NCBI RefSeq assembly: GCF_030272615.1
Contig: NC_081412.1
Coordinates: 344,403,870 to 344,467,869 of the forward strand
Source of the DNA: Cryptomeria japonica
Taxonomy: Eukaryota; Streptophyta; Pinopsida; Cupressales; Cupressaceae
Direction: 5' to 3'
Length of the DNA: 64,000 nucleotides
A program made the position numbers and the translations under genes. Below are positions 32,411 to 44,674 of the stretch, one piece after another. The notes under the pieces were generated by a model that was given only the letters and a program-made list of their open reading frames with translations, made no database searches and had not been told where the DNA came from. Positions within the stretch are counted from its first letter, which is position 1, and every line of letters starts with the position of its first letter.

Positions 32411-34317
32411 CCTGTTAATGTAATTATATCAATTAAGATTCAAATACAATCCTGATAAGGCAAGCACACAATAAAGTACCGATTTTCAAACTGTAAGTAG
32501 CAAGCAAGACACAAAAACCTGTTATTCTCCTGAAGAAATTCGCTCTGCACCAGCTCCTCTACAACAAACTCGTCGTAATGGTGCCAATATTCAATTGATG
32601 CGGACCTTAATACAACAACTTGGCATTGAATTGAAAAATTAATCCTGCATGCTTCGGCCATCAACTCAAAATTGAATTCGCAAATCGAATTCAAAAACGG
32701 GCTCCAACAGATCACCAGTTCTCTGAGTATTTCCTTGTTTCGCCATTTCGCTGAGTTTAAAACCCCCACACCTTTCCTTTGTGAAGCAACGATGTTCGTT
32801 GGATCCTTGGAAACTTGCACTGCCTTTACTCTTCTGGTCCTTTTGCATTAGTAACGAGCCCCACCTTCTTTTTGGTACTTCACAAACACTAAACCTTGTG
32901 CACTTTGATCGTACAAAACAACACTGGCCGCCTGATCATTTTCCACTTGCTCAATCCTTACCCCTTTCGATGACCGCCAATCTTTTTTTCTAACTGCGCA
33001 CCACCATCACTGCTAGTGGTCTTCGCCGCTTCATGAAAACTAACCACCCTGCATCTTTGGACTGCGAAATAATGTTGGCCGTTGGATCCACCTCGAGATG
33101 TACACCATTTAACAGACTCAAACCTTTAAAGTGGGCCCCCAGCTTGGAAACCACTTGCTTTCTGATCACCGGTGAATGAATCTTACATGTCGATCTCCTA
33201 TTCACTCAAGAACTCCAACGAGCTCCATTCTAAGATCGCCACGTGTTCTATTTCACATGGGTATCAACACCATCGTCGATTAAATCAAAGCGGGCCCCAA
33301 GGAATCCTTTGGAGCCATGTGCATCTAACAAGTCATCATTCCCCTCAACCAAGCGACCCACTTGTCTTGCCATGTCATCCATTGTGTGACTGCCATGTCA
33401 CTTCGCTACTTCGCAAACAATAATCTTTGTTTGTTTTGGGGCTGCGAATTCATGTGGGTCGTCCGATCAACTCCAAGTTGATCAGTCTTTAAAACCACGA
33501 CCCACTTATCCTTTGGGCCCACCAACCTTTTCGCTACTTCATAGGCTTTAAACCTCAGGAAACTCTTCTTTCTGAAGCAATGACAATCGTTAGATCTTTG
33601 GAAATTGCTCGCTTGTTAACCTCTTTGTGACCACCTTGCCTAGGCCCTCCACCTTTTCGCTACTTTGCGAAAGGTAAAACATGGACATTTTTTCGGCTAC
33701 GAAACTACGCGAGCTGTTGATCTTCTCTGAACTAATCATCCTTTAACCAAGGGAACCGCTTACCTCTAGGACCCACCAAATCTTTTTCTATTTCACAGAG
33801 AATAAGTCACATGTATCTTGGGCTAGCAAAGCAACGCCTATCATTGGATCAAATATAAGATGCATTCCATTTAATCTGATGAACAATCCTTTGGCCGGGC
33901 CCATTTACCCCTTTTGCCAATTCACAAATGCTAAACTGCAGGCATCTTCGCCTTCATGAAACAACTCATACTGCAGGATCAACCTTGACTTGCACGATAG
34001 TTAAGAAGCCCGAAAAAGATTAAAACAAAACATAGGCAAAGGCATAAAAATTGAAAATATTTAAAAGACCACCTAGGGAAAACCTACAGGAGGGGACACT
34101 TTCATGATGAAGCGACCCTTCCACTTAAGCGGAAAAAGTAATGCAAGAATAGAACATGAGGGTTTTTCAAAACATAGGAAGGGTTAAATCTTTCACAAAC
34201 CTTAAACCCTCTTTGACCCAAAAAAACACATAGGCAACAAGGTTATGCCAAACACATCTTTGCAGATTTTAGTCAACTATGGGACAAGAATACCCAATTT
34301 TCAAAACAGTCATAACA
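32411..34317 (-). repeat. Tat-2 U3 repeat region (5' LTR)
   Basis: Non-coding 1.9 kb with the same CG-palindrome repeats as the other LTRs of the family, such as CGCTACTTTGCGAAAGG near 33656-33672. No gene supported. Confidence 0.62.
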
Positions 34318-34818
34318 TGCCTAATCTCCATGCAAATGATACACTAACTATCTAGGTTGAACCTATATATAGATGGATGGTCACAATATTTTCCATAATA
34401 AGCTCAATGAAGATAAAATGCACAAGAATCTCATTTCATCATCATATCTTCTACCTTCTTCCACTCAAATCTCTCATATCCCTGATCCCATGTAGTCACA
34501 CATCATTATATTAAGTATAATGACACACCAAAAATAAATTCATACATCAAATCTTGTATCATTATATGGTTAGTCCTATATATCATAAATCATCTCATAA
34601 TCATACACATGCATCATGCATCTATATAGACTAGTACATAATCATCCTTAATGCATCCATCCCTAATAAAACATTATAATGACATCATAGAAAAGAAAAT
34701 ACATGATAATCACATTAGGCGCATACATAAGTCATATTTAATGATGCATCCATCATAAATAAAAATGCATATAGATCATCATGTTTAACTATATCATAGA
34801 ATAAAAACATCTCATCAT
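34318..34818. other. AT-rich flanking DNA between Tat-2 and Cop-A
   Basis: Low-complexity sequence rich in CATCAT and CATAAT words. No open frame or element signature. It continues after Cop-A (42011-42207), as expected for the DNA into which Cop-A inserted. Confidence 0.6.
34814..34818. other. Cop-A target-site duplication, left copy
   Basis: ATCAT directly before the 5' LTR. The same five bases follow the 3' LTR at 42011-42015. The surrounding sequence is CATCAT-rich, which raises the chance of coincidence. Confidence 0.7.
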
Positions 34819-36204
34819 TGTTGGATATCATTGGCATATGATGAACCGGTATGTTGATATGAGGATAATGTATGTTGTCATTGATGTCAATAAGTGTAAG
34901 TGAACCGGTATGCAGATTGAAGAAGTTGGTGAACCGGTATGAAGAGGCATGAGGAGATTCAGTGAACCGGTGTTGGGGTTTCACTAAGTGTGATTATCGG
35001 TTGGTAGTCTCAGCTCTATGGTTATCGGTTTGGCGATCTAGCTTGTGTGATGAACCGATGATACTCTATGATGATTTAGCTAAGAGATGTGATCGAGGTG
35101 TCATGTCAACTTTGTGCATGTGAAGGATTGAGGCATAAGAAGATCGATCGCATTTGAATTCTACCTCAGGAATGATCATTCTTCTTAGTGGTATAAGAAG
35201 AAAGCATGATGGGTTACTGATTCCCATGAGCGGTGATGAATGAATGGTGCACATTGTCTTGTGATCTGTTTGAAATTGTAATGCTCTATGCAATATGTTT
35301 GGATGGTCAGGATTGGACCGCCTGTGTTGTAAACCTAAGATACTTAGGGTTTAGGGTTTATGTTACCGACCTATCTGTTGTCTATAAGGTCAATGATATT
35401 TGTTATTGTAAAGTTGTTAGCAAATGTTGTGTGTATGTATCCGAGTGAAGAGATACTTGATACTCACCAAACTAGTAAGAGGTAAACTACAGAGTGTGAT
35501 TGCAAAGTAGAGGATATGAAAAGGATCTACCTTGGCATGTAGTGTTGTTATCATATCATAGTTTTTCCTATTGTCTTCTAATCATTTCAACAAATGGAAA
35601 ATCCCTTTACTAGGTAGCTTTAACAGGCTTATTGTAAAACCTATAACCAAGTGACTCAAGATCATTGAGTTCTTTAAATCCTCTAGTGAGGTAACCTTTA
35701 ATAGGGTTTCAACCTTTAACAGGGTATATAGCCATCCCTTAACTAGGTGATCTCTAACAGGATCGGTTCCTATGAAAACTTTATTGTAAAGTCTTTAACC
35801 GGACTAGGCTCCTAACAGGGTTAGCTTTGAAAGAGTTCAAAACAAGCTTGTGGGTATTCATCCCCACCATGGTTTTTCCCATTTGGGTTTCCACATGAAA
35901 AATCTATGTGTTATGTGTTATGCATTTTTCATGTGATGTTTATGAAGTATTCGGTTGAAGGATTATGCATGCAGGGTTAATAGGTTATGGTATTTTTAGT
36001 ATACCACATGCATATGTTTATGGTGTCTAGTGTCTTACTGTGTTTAACCGGTATTGCGATGGTTAAGTTCATTAATGGTGATAACCAGTTAGTTTTGCTT
36101 TAGTAAGATAAGTTGTTAAGAGAGTTTTTATCTGTACTGATCCACGCCCCCCCCCCCCCCTCTCAGTACCGGTTGGGGTATCTTCTGTTCATCATTATTT
36201 ATCA
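34819..36204 (+). repeat. Cop-A 5' LTR
   Basis: 1386 bp, starts TGTTGGATATC and ends TTATTTATCA. The first 250 bp contain several GAACCGGT direct repeats. A run of about 14 C residues lies near the 3' end (36147 onward). The 3' LTR has only about 9 C there. Confidence 0.92.
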
Positions 36205-36206
36205 AT

Positions 36207-36218
36207 TGGTATCAGAGC
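36207..36218 (+). other. Cop-A primer-binding site (initiator tRNA-Met type)
   Basis: TGGTATCAGAGC, 2 nt after the LTR end, the standard plant copia PBS complementary to the 3' end of initiator tRNA-Met. Confidence 0.92.
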
Positions 36219-36275
36219 GCCTCCAGGTCCTCGGTGATATAAGCTTAACCGCTTGAGGTAAAAGATCCTACTATA

Positions 36276-36878
36276 ATGATGAAGAGGGAAGGTCCTAAGT
36301 TCAATAGAGATAACTTTAAGATATGGAAGGAAAAAATGAAGATTTACATCAAGAGTATGGGTGCTCAACACTGGAGCTATATTGAGAATTCCTATGTGAT
36401 TCCCACTGACACTCTGACTGATGATCAGAAGAGAGAAATCCAGGAAAATGGGCAAGTCATGGAAGCCCTTATCAACAGCCTGTCAGATATTGAGTTTATT
36501 GATGTTCAAGACAAGGACACACCTAAGGAAGTATGGGATGCACTGGAAACCATTTATGGTGGTGATGAGAATGTAAAGCAAGCTAAGGAAGAAAGCCTTA
36601 GAGGTAAATTTGAGGATATGAGGATGGTTGAAGGAGAGACTATTCAACAATATGGTATTAGGATTAATATTGTAGTTGGAGATATCAAAAGCACTGATGG
36701 AACTATTGATGATGCCACTGTTGTTAGTAAAGTTTTTAGATCATTGTTACGAGTCTATGCAATCAGAGTTGCTGCTATCCAGGACCTAAGGTCTATTGAT
36801 AAGACCAAGGTATCTTTAGATACTATTATTGCAAAGTTAACTGCTTATGAGTTGAATAGCTATGATGGTAGTGTTTAG
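36276..36878 (+). CDS. gag: Cop-A Gag
   Basis: 200 open codons of a copia Gag, including the typical W-D-A-L-E-T-I-Y-G (residues 88-96) and the spacing that follows. It packages the RNA in the virus-like particle. It stops at 36878 before the zinc knuckle, which continues in the same frame at 36969-37166. Confidence 0.83.
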   Translation: MMKREGPKFNRDNFKIWKEKMKIYIKSMGAQHWSYIENSYVIPTDTLTDDQKREIQENGQVMEALINSLSDIEFIDVQDKDTPKEVWDALETIYGGDENVKQAKEESLRGKFEDMRMVEGETIQQYGIRINIVVGDIKSTDGTIDDATVVSKVFRSLLRVYAIRVAAIQDLRSIDKTKVSLDTIIAKLTAYELNSYDGSV

Positions 36879-37816
36879 AAGACTGAGTCAACCTTTAAAG
36901 CATCTATTGTACCATCCAAAAAAGGAAAAGAAACTAGTACCAGTTATGAATCTAGACAATGCAAAGATATGGAGGATGAAGAGATGTTGATGGAGTTCGA
37001 AGCTCTTCTTGCTAAAAGACTTCCGAAGGGAACCGGAAAATATAGAGGTAAACTTCCTTTGAAATATTTTTCCTGTAACAAGATAGGACATATAGTTGTT
37101 AACTATCCTAACAATGACAATAAGGATAAACCGGAGAGGTTCATAAAATATAAAAGTGGAAATTGAAGAAATTGTCTAATTGTTGTGGATAAAGGTGTCA
37201 CTGATGAAGAATCAGAAGATGAAGAAAATGAAGACATAGTGTTTGTAGCAGTAAAGGAAGAAGTGTTAGACAAGAAATCTCTTGTCTCCCGCATTGACAG
37301 CTCTAATGAGTGGATAATTGATAGTGGTTATTCTCACCACATGACCCGGTGACTAGAGAAAGTTTCTATCTTTGGAAGAATATAATGGTGGTGTTGTCAG
37401 ATTTGACAACGATGCACCATGCTTGGTGAAAGCTAAAGGATCCATCTCACTGAATGGTAAAAGCAGTGCAGATGATGTTTACTGGGTAGAAGGTCTTAAG
37501 CATAACCTGTTGAGTGTTTCTCAACTGAATGAAAAAGGATTACTTCTAGAATTCAAAGGTGGAATTTACAGTATAATCAGGAAGAATGGTGAAGTTATTG
37601 CCACTGGTAAATAGACCAGAGGTAACCTATTTCAGTTGAATGCCAAGATAAGTCGGTGTCTAATGGCTAAGTTTGATGATAGTTGGATATGGCATAGGAG
37701 ACTCTATCATATAAACTTTGACAACATTGTTAAAGCCAAAAAGATCAAGGCAGTAAGAGGATTACCATTGCTGGATAAACCTGAGAATTCTGTGTAGAGA
37801 ATGTCAACTTGGGAAG

Positions 37817-38389
37817 ATGTCTTCCTCAACTTTTAAAGGTAAGTCTTTTTCAGCAGAAAATTTACTTGATCTTGTGCATACTGATTTGTGTGGTCCTATG
37901 AAAAATAGAAGTATTCAGGGAGATAGGTATTTTATGATTCTTACTGATGACTACTCAAGAATGATGTGGGTCACATTCTTCAAAGACAAGTTTGAAGCAT
38001 TTGGAAAGTTCAAAGCTTTTAGAGCATTAGTAGAGAAAGAAAGTGGTACAAAGATAAAATGCCTAAGAACTGATCAAGGAGGAGAATTCACTTCTGATGA
38101 ATTCAATAAGTATTGTGAAGATAACGGTATCAAGAGATAGTTGTTTGCCCCAAGGACACCACAACAAAATGGCATAGCAAAAAGAAATAACAAGATTGTA
38201 GTTGAAGTGGCAAGAACAATGTTGAACCAAGGAAAGGTTGCTGACACTTTTTGGAGAGAAGCGGTGAGCACTATAGTCTACACTATGAACCAGGTACTCA
38301 TCAAGAAAGGCAAAGATAAAACCCCTTATGAGTATTGGACTGGGAAAACTCCCACTGTGAGCTATTTTAAAGTGTTTGGTAGTAAGTGA
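37817..38389 (+). CDS. int: Cop-A integrase core (broken)
   Basis: H-T-D-L-C-G-P (D) and R-T-D-Q-G-G-E-F (D) are intact. The third acidic residue is replaced (Q-Q-N-G-I-A-K-R-N-N). A stop at 38138-38140 splits the core and another follows F-G-S-K at 38389. The integrase is inactive on sequence grounds. Confidence 0.83.
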
Positions 38390-39162
38390 TATATCAAGAG
38401 AGGTGAGCATCTGAGCAAATTTGATGCAAAATGTGATGAAGGAATATTTATGGGATATTCTACTAAGAGAAAATCTCTCAAGTGCTACAATAATAGAACA
38501 TAGAAGATTGTTGAAAGTATCAATGTCAAGGTTGATGAATCCCCTAAGGAACCTGAGGTAACATGCAGAGAAGAAGTAGAAGATGAACCGGGTATAGCCT
38601 TCTGGGAACCATTTAAGAAAGTTGCAAAGATCTTAGTGTTCTTGTACCGGTAGAAGCCGCAGTAAGAGAAGAAGAAGAGGTTAGTGAGGAAGAAGAAGAA
38701 AAAATAGCAAATCGGGCTAGAATCATTCCTAGATATGTAAAGTTGCACCATGATCCAAAGCAAATCATAGGAGATAAAGATGCAGGGATACTCACTAGAA
38801 GAAAAGTGAAAGAAAACTCTTGCATGATTTCTGAATTTGAACCCAAGACTTCAAAAGAAGCTCTTACAGATGAAGATTGGATTAAAGCAATGGAAGAGGA
38901 GCTAGATTAGATAGAAAAGAATGCAACATGGTCTTTGGTGCCTAGACCGAAACATAAAAATGTCATAGGCACCAAATGGGTCTTCAAGAATAAGCTAAAT
39001 GAAGAAGGCACAGTTGTCAGAAACAAGGCTAGGCTTGTATGTAAGGGATATGCTCAGGAGGAAGGATAAGACTATGGAGAAACTTTTGCTCCTGTGGCTA
39101 GATTAGAAGGTGTTCGAATGCTACTTGCATTTTCAGCATTTAAGGGATTTAAGGTCTATTAG

Positions 39163-40374
39163 ATGGATGTGAAGTTTTCTTTTCTGAATGGAATCCTAGA
39201 AGAAGAAGTGTACATAGAGCAACCAGAAGAGTTTGCCTTATTAGAAGATAGTGACATGGTGTGTAGATTACACAAAGCCCTGTATGGACTAAAACAAGCA
39301 TCTAGGGCATGGTATGAAAGCCTACACTCTCATCTTGTGAAGATTGGATTTCAGAGAACAAGTGAAGATAACAACATCTACTTGAAATCAGAAGGTGATC
39401 AGATTCTGATTTGTGAAGTGTTTGTGGATGACATAATATTTGGAGGAGATGATAGAATGAGTCGTGCATTTGCAGATTAAATTAAGAAAGAGTTTGAGAT
39501 GTCTTTGATAGGAGAAATAAAATTCTTCATTGGTTTATAGATTCAACAAATGAGAGAGGGTATCTTTATTACCCAGTCCAAGTATGTCAAAGAGGTATTG
39601 AAGACTTTTGGCATGGAGGAAAGCAAACTGATTGGCACACCGATGGTAACTGGCTGTAAACTGACTAAAGAAGATGATTTAGCACTGGTGAATGAAAAGG
39701 AGTATCGGTCAATGATCGGTAAACTACACTATGTGGTGCACAACAGACCATATATTGCTCATGCAGTGGGCATAGTAGCTCATTTTTGGAAATGTCTGAG
39801 AGAATCCCACTTGGTAGTTGTGAAGAGGATTCTTAGATATTTGAAAGGAATAGTTGATTATGGATTGTGGTATCCATATAATGGTGACTATAATCTCAAA
39901 GTATATACTGAAGCCGATTGGACAGGTAATTTGGATGACCGGAAGAGCACAACCGGTGGAGCGTTCTTTCTTGGTGGAAGATTAGTATCATGGACAAGAA
40001 AGAAGCAGAGTTGTACTTCTCAATCTTCAGCTGAAGCAGAATATGTGGCAGCAATTATGAACTGCACTCAAGCAATTTGGATGAAGCATGTATTGGAAGA
40101 TTTCAAGGTACCTATATCTGAACTGGTGAACATATTTTGTGATAATAAAAGTGCAATAAACATTTCCAAGAATATGGTATTGCATGCTAGAACTAAGTAC
40201 ATTGAACTTAAGTATCATTTCTTGAGAGAGAAAGTTCAAAATAAGAAGGTTGTATTACAACATGTTTCTAGTAAGGAGCAGCTAGCATATATATTCACTA
40301 AGCCCTTACTAAAGACTACATTTACCTATTTGAGAGGTGAATTAGGGGTTCTGCCCCTTCATGAAGTCAAATAA
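39163..40374 (+). CDS. pol: Cop-A reverse transcriptase and RNase H
   Basis: 39163-39480 holds M-D-V-K-F-S-F-L-N-G, Y-G-L-K-Q-A and F-V-D-D-I-I-F-G-G. After two stops, 39550-40374 holds the RT end and RNase H. In RNase H the usual D-A-D-W motif reads E-A-D-W, and S-S-A-E-A-E-Y-V-A-A and the C-terminal tail K-P-L follow. Upstream RT sequence (about 38880-39160) is in frame but contains stops. Confidence 0.85.
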
Positions 40375-40632
40375 GGTTGTGTGCTCTACATCAGTCAAAT
40401 ACTAAAGTGACAAATCTTTCAGGATTGATGTGTTGAAGGATGCTGCTCCTTAGGGGGAGAAGCATAGTAGATTTTGGAAGCTTATGCCTCCACTTTGACA
40501 TTGTTGTTAGAGGGGGAGAAGATATGATAGATGTATGGGGAGAAGATATTTGATAATGCAGATACACTGGTCTATTAGGTTTTTAGTTGCAATGCTACAC
40601 TGAGTATTGCCATCAATGCCAAAGGGGGAGAT
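40375..40632 (+). other. Cop-A 3' UTR with three purine-rich tracts and the PPT
   Basis: Purine runs stand near 40451 (AGGGGGAGAAG), near 40512 (GAGGGGGAGAAG) and at 40621-40632 (AAAGGGGGAGAT). The last abuts the 3' LTR and is the PPT. A segment near 40608-40622 (TTGCCATCAATGCC) can pair with the LTR interior. Confidence 0.75.
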
Positions 40633-42010
40633 TGTTGGATATCATTGGCATATGATGAACCGGTATGTTGATATGACGATAATGTATGTAGTCATTGATG
40701 TCAATAAGTGTAAGTGAACCAATATGCAGAATGAAGAAGTTGGTGAACCGGTATGAAGAGGCATGAGGAGATTCAGTGAACCAGTGTCGGGGTTTCACTA
40801 AGTGTGATTACCGATTGGTAGTCTCAGCTCTATGGTTATCAGTTTGGTGATCCAGCTTGTGTGATGAACCGATGATACTCTGTGATGAGTTAGCTAAGAG
40901 ACGTGATCAAGGTTCCATGTCATCTTTTTGCACGTGAAGGATTGAGGCATAAGAAGATTGACTGCATTTGAAGTCTACCTCAAGAATGATCATTCTTCTT
41001 AGTGGTATGAGAAGAAAGCATGATGGGTTACTAATTCCCATGAGCGGTGATGAATGAATGATGTAGATTGTCTTGTGATCTGTTTGAAATTGTAATGCTC
41101 TATACAATATGTTTGGATGGTCAAGATTGGACCGCCTGTGTTGTAAACCTAAGATACTTAGGGTTAAGGGTTTATGTTACCAACCTATCTGTTGTCTATA
41201 AGGTTGATGATGTTTGTTATTGTAAAGTTGTTGGCAAATGTTGTGTGTATGTATCCGAGTGAAGAGATACTTGATACTTGCTAGACCAGTAAGAGGTAAA
41301 CTGCAAAGTTTGATTGCAGAGTAGAGGATATGAAAAGGATCTGCCTTGGCATGTAGTGTTGTTATCATATCGTAGTTTTTCTTGTTGTCTTCTAATCATT
41401 TCAAAGATGGAAAATTGCTTTACCGAGTAGCTTTAATAGGCTTATTGTAAAACATGTAACTAGGTGACTCAAGATCATTGAGTTCTTTAAATCCTCTAGT
41501 GAGGTAACCTTTAACATGGTTTCAACCTTTAATAGGGTATATAGCCATCCCTTAACCGAGTGATCTCTAACAGGATCGGTTCCTAGCAGAACCTTATTGT
41601 AAAGTCTTTAACTGGACTAGGCTCTTAATAGGGCAAGCTTTGAAAGAGTTCAAAACAAGCTTGTGGGTATTCATCCCCATCATGGTTTTTCCCATTTGGG
41701 TTTCCTTGTGAAAAATTTGTGTGTTATGTGTTATGCATTTTTCATGTGATGTTTATGAAGTATTTGGTCGAAGGATTATGCATGTAGGGTTAATAGGTTA
41801 TGATATTTTTAGTATACCATATGAATATGTTTATGGTGTCTGGTGTCTTACCATGTTTAACCGGTATTACCATGGTTAAGTTCGGTAATGGTGATAACCA
41901 GTTAGTTTTTCTTTAGCAAGATAAGTTGTTAAGACAATTTTTATCTGTACTGATTCACCCCCCCCCTCTTAGTACTGGTTGGGGTATTTGTTGTTCATCA
42001 TTATTCATTA
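40633..42010 (+). repeat. Cop-A 3' LTR
   Basis: 1378 bp, starts TGTTGGATATC and ends TTATTCATTA, where the terminal CA has mutated to TA. It is followed by the target duplication ATCAT at 42011-42015. Confidence 0.9.
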
Positions 42011-42207
42011 ATCATCATATTACATAAGCATAGTAACGTAGTTGCATCACATAACATATCACATAGAGTAACTTCATTATCATGATATCATTACATAACA
42101 TCATAAGTATCATCACATTATAAACAATCAACATAAATCATCACATCACATATCTAGATGCATAGAACCATCACAAGGAATTGGTCTCATCTCATATATA
42201 TATCAAG
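42011..42207. other. AT-rich flanking DNA between Cop-A and Cop-B
   Basis: Same CATCAT/CATAT-rich composition as 34318-34818. Contains the right target duplication of Cop-A (42011-42015). No gene seen. Confidence 0.6.
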
Positions 42208-43088
42208 TGTCTATTGGTATTTTGGTATGGTTTTGTCATTGATGTCAACACCTACTAAAACTCTAGCACTTTGGAGATCCAACAACATTCACTGGAAAAT
42301 AGGTCCAGGGTATACACCGACAGGTTTATCTTTTCTAGATCAGCATGGCATGCTTTGGAAATGATTAATTATTGTTGTAAATGCATTAAGCCGACATATT
42401 CAATCGGTTATTGCATCGGATATTGTTTTGTTTGTAAAATGCTTTTATTATAAATATCTTATAGAGTCGACCTACTAAAATTGGTCTTAGGTTATGGTAT
42501 AAATGTAAGATCTTATTTGTAAGATCAAATGTGAAATGCGAAAAAGGATTGTGTGAAGGTATATGTGAAAATAAGCAGAGCTATACACATAGACATCATT
42601 TGAAGATTGAAGGAGGGTTTTTGTGAAGACAATCAGAACTACACTGGTACTGAATCTAGCATATGAAGATGCTATTTTGTGTAGTACATTCTTAATGGAT
42701 TTAACCATCCAACTATAGTCAGTGTGACTCCCATTTTGTGATTGAGCAGTGAGCTCTAGGCGCTTGGCCTTTCTGCATGTGCAGACCCCATTTATGTACA
42801 CTTACTATCTGCAGTAGTATCATCTGATTGTGGGTAAGGTTTCCCACCGTGGTTTTTTCCCTTACAGGGTTTCCACATACAAATATTGGTGTTATGTGTT
42901 GTGGATGACTTTGTCTTTATGTTTCATGCACTAATCCTTACCGGTATAGCAATTAACTGTTAAATCTATCTACCAGCATATTGAACTAGTTTATCGGTAT
43001 TAAGCATTAAGCTGGTTAAGTTGTTTTGGTTTGAATTTATTTGACAACCGATTCACCCCCCCCTCTCAGTTGTCTCTAGGACCTAACA
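42208..43088 (+). repeat. Cop-B 5' LTR
   Basis: 881 bp from TGTCTATTGGTATTTT (three extra bases relative to the 3' LTR start TGTTGGTATTTT) to CCTAACA. A run of about eight C residues lies near the 3' end, as in Cop-A. Confidence 0.9.
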
Positions 43089-43090
43089 AT

Positions 43091-43102
43091 TGGTATCAGA
43101 GC
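43091..43102 (+). other. Cop-B primer-binding site (initiator tRNA-Met type)
   Basis: TGGTATCAGAGC, 2 nt after the LTR end. Confidence 0.92.
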
Positions 43103-43144
43103 TTAGTCCTCTTTTGCAGAAGTTTAATAGCTTGAGGAGATCCA

Positions 43145-44074
43145 ATGTCTACTAACTATTTTAGGAAGGACAGTCCTAAACTTGATGGAACCAATTATGG
43201 CATATGGAAGATCAGAATGGAGACACATCTAAATTGCATTGGAAAGGACATCTGGGATGTTACAAAGAATGGTTATACTACTCCTACTCCTGTTCAGCCT
43301 AATCCACCTACCTTGGGAAAAGATGGAGAAAATAATTCCAAAGCAAGAGAAGCACTTTTGAGCGTATTATCAGATTAACAAATCATGGGACTATCAGATA
43401 GGTCTACTGCTAAATATATTTGGGATCATTTGGAAACACTGAATGAAGGAGATTCCACAGTCAAAATTGCAAAACTTGAAAGCTTCTGGGTCAAGTATGA
43501 ACATCTGAAAATGGAAGAAGATGAAAGGATTTATGCTTTCATGGAAAGAGTAAATGAGATTGTTTTGGGTATTAAATATTGTGGAGGAACCTTAAGTGAG
43601 GATGAAATTATTTCAAAAGTTTTAAGAGGATTTCCACTGGCATATAAAATGAAAGTCACTGCTATAAATGAGTTAAGAACAATGCCTAATACATCAGTAA
43701 CTAGGGATACATTGATTGGGAAACTTTTAGCTTTTGAAATAAAAGAATTTGGTCCTATTGCTACTATAAAGATAGATTTGGCCTTTAAAGAATCAACATC
43801 ATCTACTCCATCATTTGACAAATCTGATTGGAAAGCCTTTTATGCAAGAGAACTTGAAGAAAGCAGGAAAGAGAATGAAGAACTTGAAGAACTTGAAGCA
43901 CTATTTGCAAGGAAAATGCCTAAAGGTCCAATTGGAAGTAAGTATGAAGGTAAAGCACCCTTTAAATGTTTTAACTACAATAAGATTGGTCATATGGCTT
44001 CAAGATGCCCTGATAGACATGCTAGACTAAGAGAAGAAGCTAGAAGAACATACAAGCCTAACCCTGAATATTAG
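43145..44074 (+). CDS. gag: Cop-B Gag (one internal stop)
   Basis: Copia Gag with K-L-D-G-T-N-Y-G-I-W-K at the start and A-K-Y-I-W-D-H-L-E in the core. A stop after V-L-S-D (43376-43378) is the only break. The zinc knuckle near 43968-44010 reads C-F-N-Y-N-K-I-G-H-M-A-S-R-C. Confidence 0.85.
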
Positions 44075-44674
44075 AGATATGGATTTAAGAAGAATAAAGA
44101 CAAATCTTGTTACATTGCTGATGAAAGTGTGATTGATGATTCTGATGAGGATCTGGTAGACAAAGGATGGGTTTTTGTTGCTATAACAGAAGATCAACTG
44201 ACACCTACTGCTCAACCAGTAGAACAGGTCTTGGCAGCTAAAGTTGAAGTAAAGGATGAATGGATCATTGATTCAGGATGATCACATCATATGAAAGGAG
44301 ACAAAGGTCAATTCTTGAACTTTCAAGAATACAATGGAGGCTTCGTGAGATTTGGAGATGACAAAGCTTGTTTGATCAAAGGTAAGGGTACAATATCTCT
44401 TGATGGTAAGCATAACACTGAAAATGTTTGCTATGTTGAAGGATTGAAGCATAATCTTTTGAGTGTTGGTCAATTAGTTGAGAAAGGATTTCAATTACAA
44501 TTCAAAAATGGAAAATGCAAAATCATGAATAGAACTGGTTTAGAAATTGCAACCGGTAATCAAACTAGAGGTAACATCTTTCATCTGAATAACAATGAAA
44601 AGACATGCTAGATTTCTCATATTGATGAATGTTGGTTATGGCATAAGAGACTCTGTCATGTAAACTTTGATTGC

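Larger units (their letters stand above)
14612..34317 (-). mobile_element. Tat-2: second copy of the Tat-1 family, interrupted by Tat-1 and by a solo LTR
   Basis: Minus-strand element. Its order is 5' LTR 34317-24147 (with the foreign solo LTR at 25997-29776), PBS 24139-24122, gag-pol 23858-17012, and 3' LTR from 16870 leftwards to 14612, where Tat-1 is inserted. The rest of the 3' LTR should lie beyond the left window edge. Internal domains and LTR ends match Tat-1. The gag-pol has three frameshifts plus stops. The right flank after 34317 is AT-rich non-element DNA. The target-site duplication cannot be verified because the left flank is outside the window. Confidence 0.9.
24147..34317 (-). 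repeat. Tat-2 5' LTR, split by a solo LTR insertion
   Basis: LTR from 34317 (TGTTATGACT in element orientation) to about 24147. Without the 3780-bp insertion it is about 6.39 kb, close to the Tat-1 LTR. Order: U3 repeats 34317-32411, ORF1 32410-25071 (interrupted), TATA box 24994-24987, R-U5 24986-24147. The terminal bases near 24147 differ slightly from the Tat-1 end. Confidence 0.87.
36276..40374 (+). pseudogene. gag-pol: Cop-A gag-pol polyprotein (frameshifts and stops)
   Basis: Gag starts at 36276 with M-M-K-R-E-G-P-K-F. A copia Gag core follows (36276-36878), with a damaged zinc knuckle near 37060-37110 in which two Cys are replaced. The protease motif D-S-G-Y-S-H-H-M-T is near 37320-37345; the usual residue after DSG is Cys. 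The GAG-pre-integrase H-x3-H region is at about 37690. The integrase core is at 37817-38389, in which the catalytic Glu of Q-Q-N-G-V-A-E-R is Lys. RT is at about 38880-39600 with F-V-D-D. RNase H is up to 40374. Frameshifts occur near 37370, 37795 and 38630, plus several stops. Confidence 0.88.
34819..42010 (+). mobile_element. Cop-A: complete Ty1/copia LTR retrotransposon
   Basis: Complete element: 5' LTR 34819-36204, PBS 36207-36218, gag-pol 36276-40374, PPT 40621-40632, 3' LTR 40633-42010, flanked by ATCAT. The order protease, integrase, RT, RNase H defines copia. The coding region has frameshifts and stops, so it is no longer autonomous. The two LTRs differ at a moderate number of positions. 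Confidence 0.93.
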
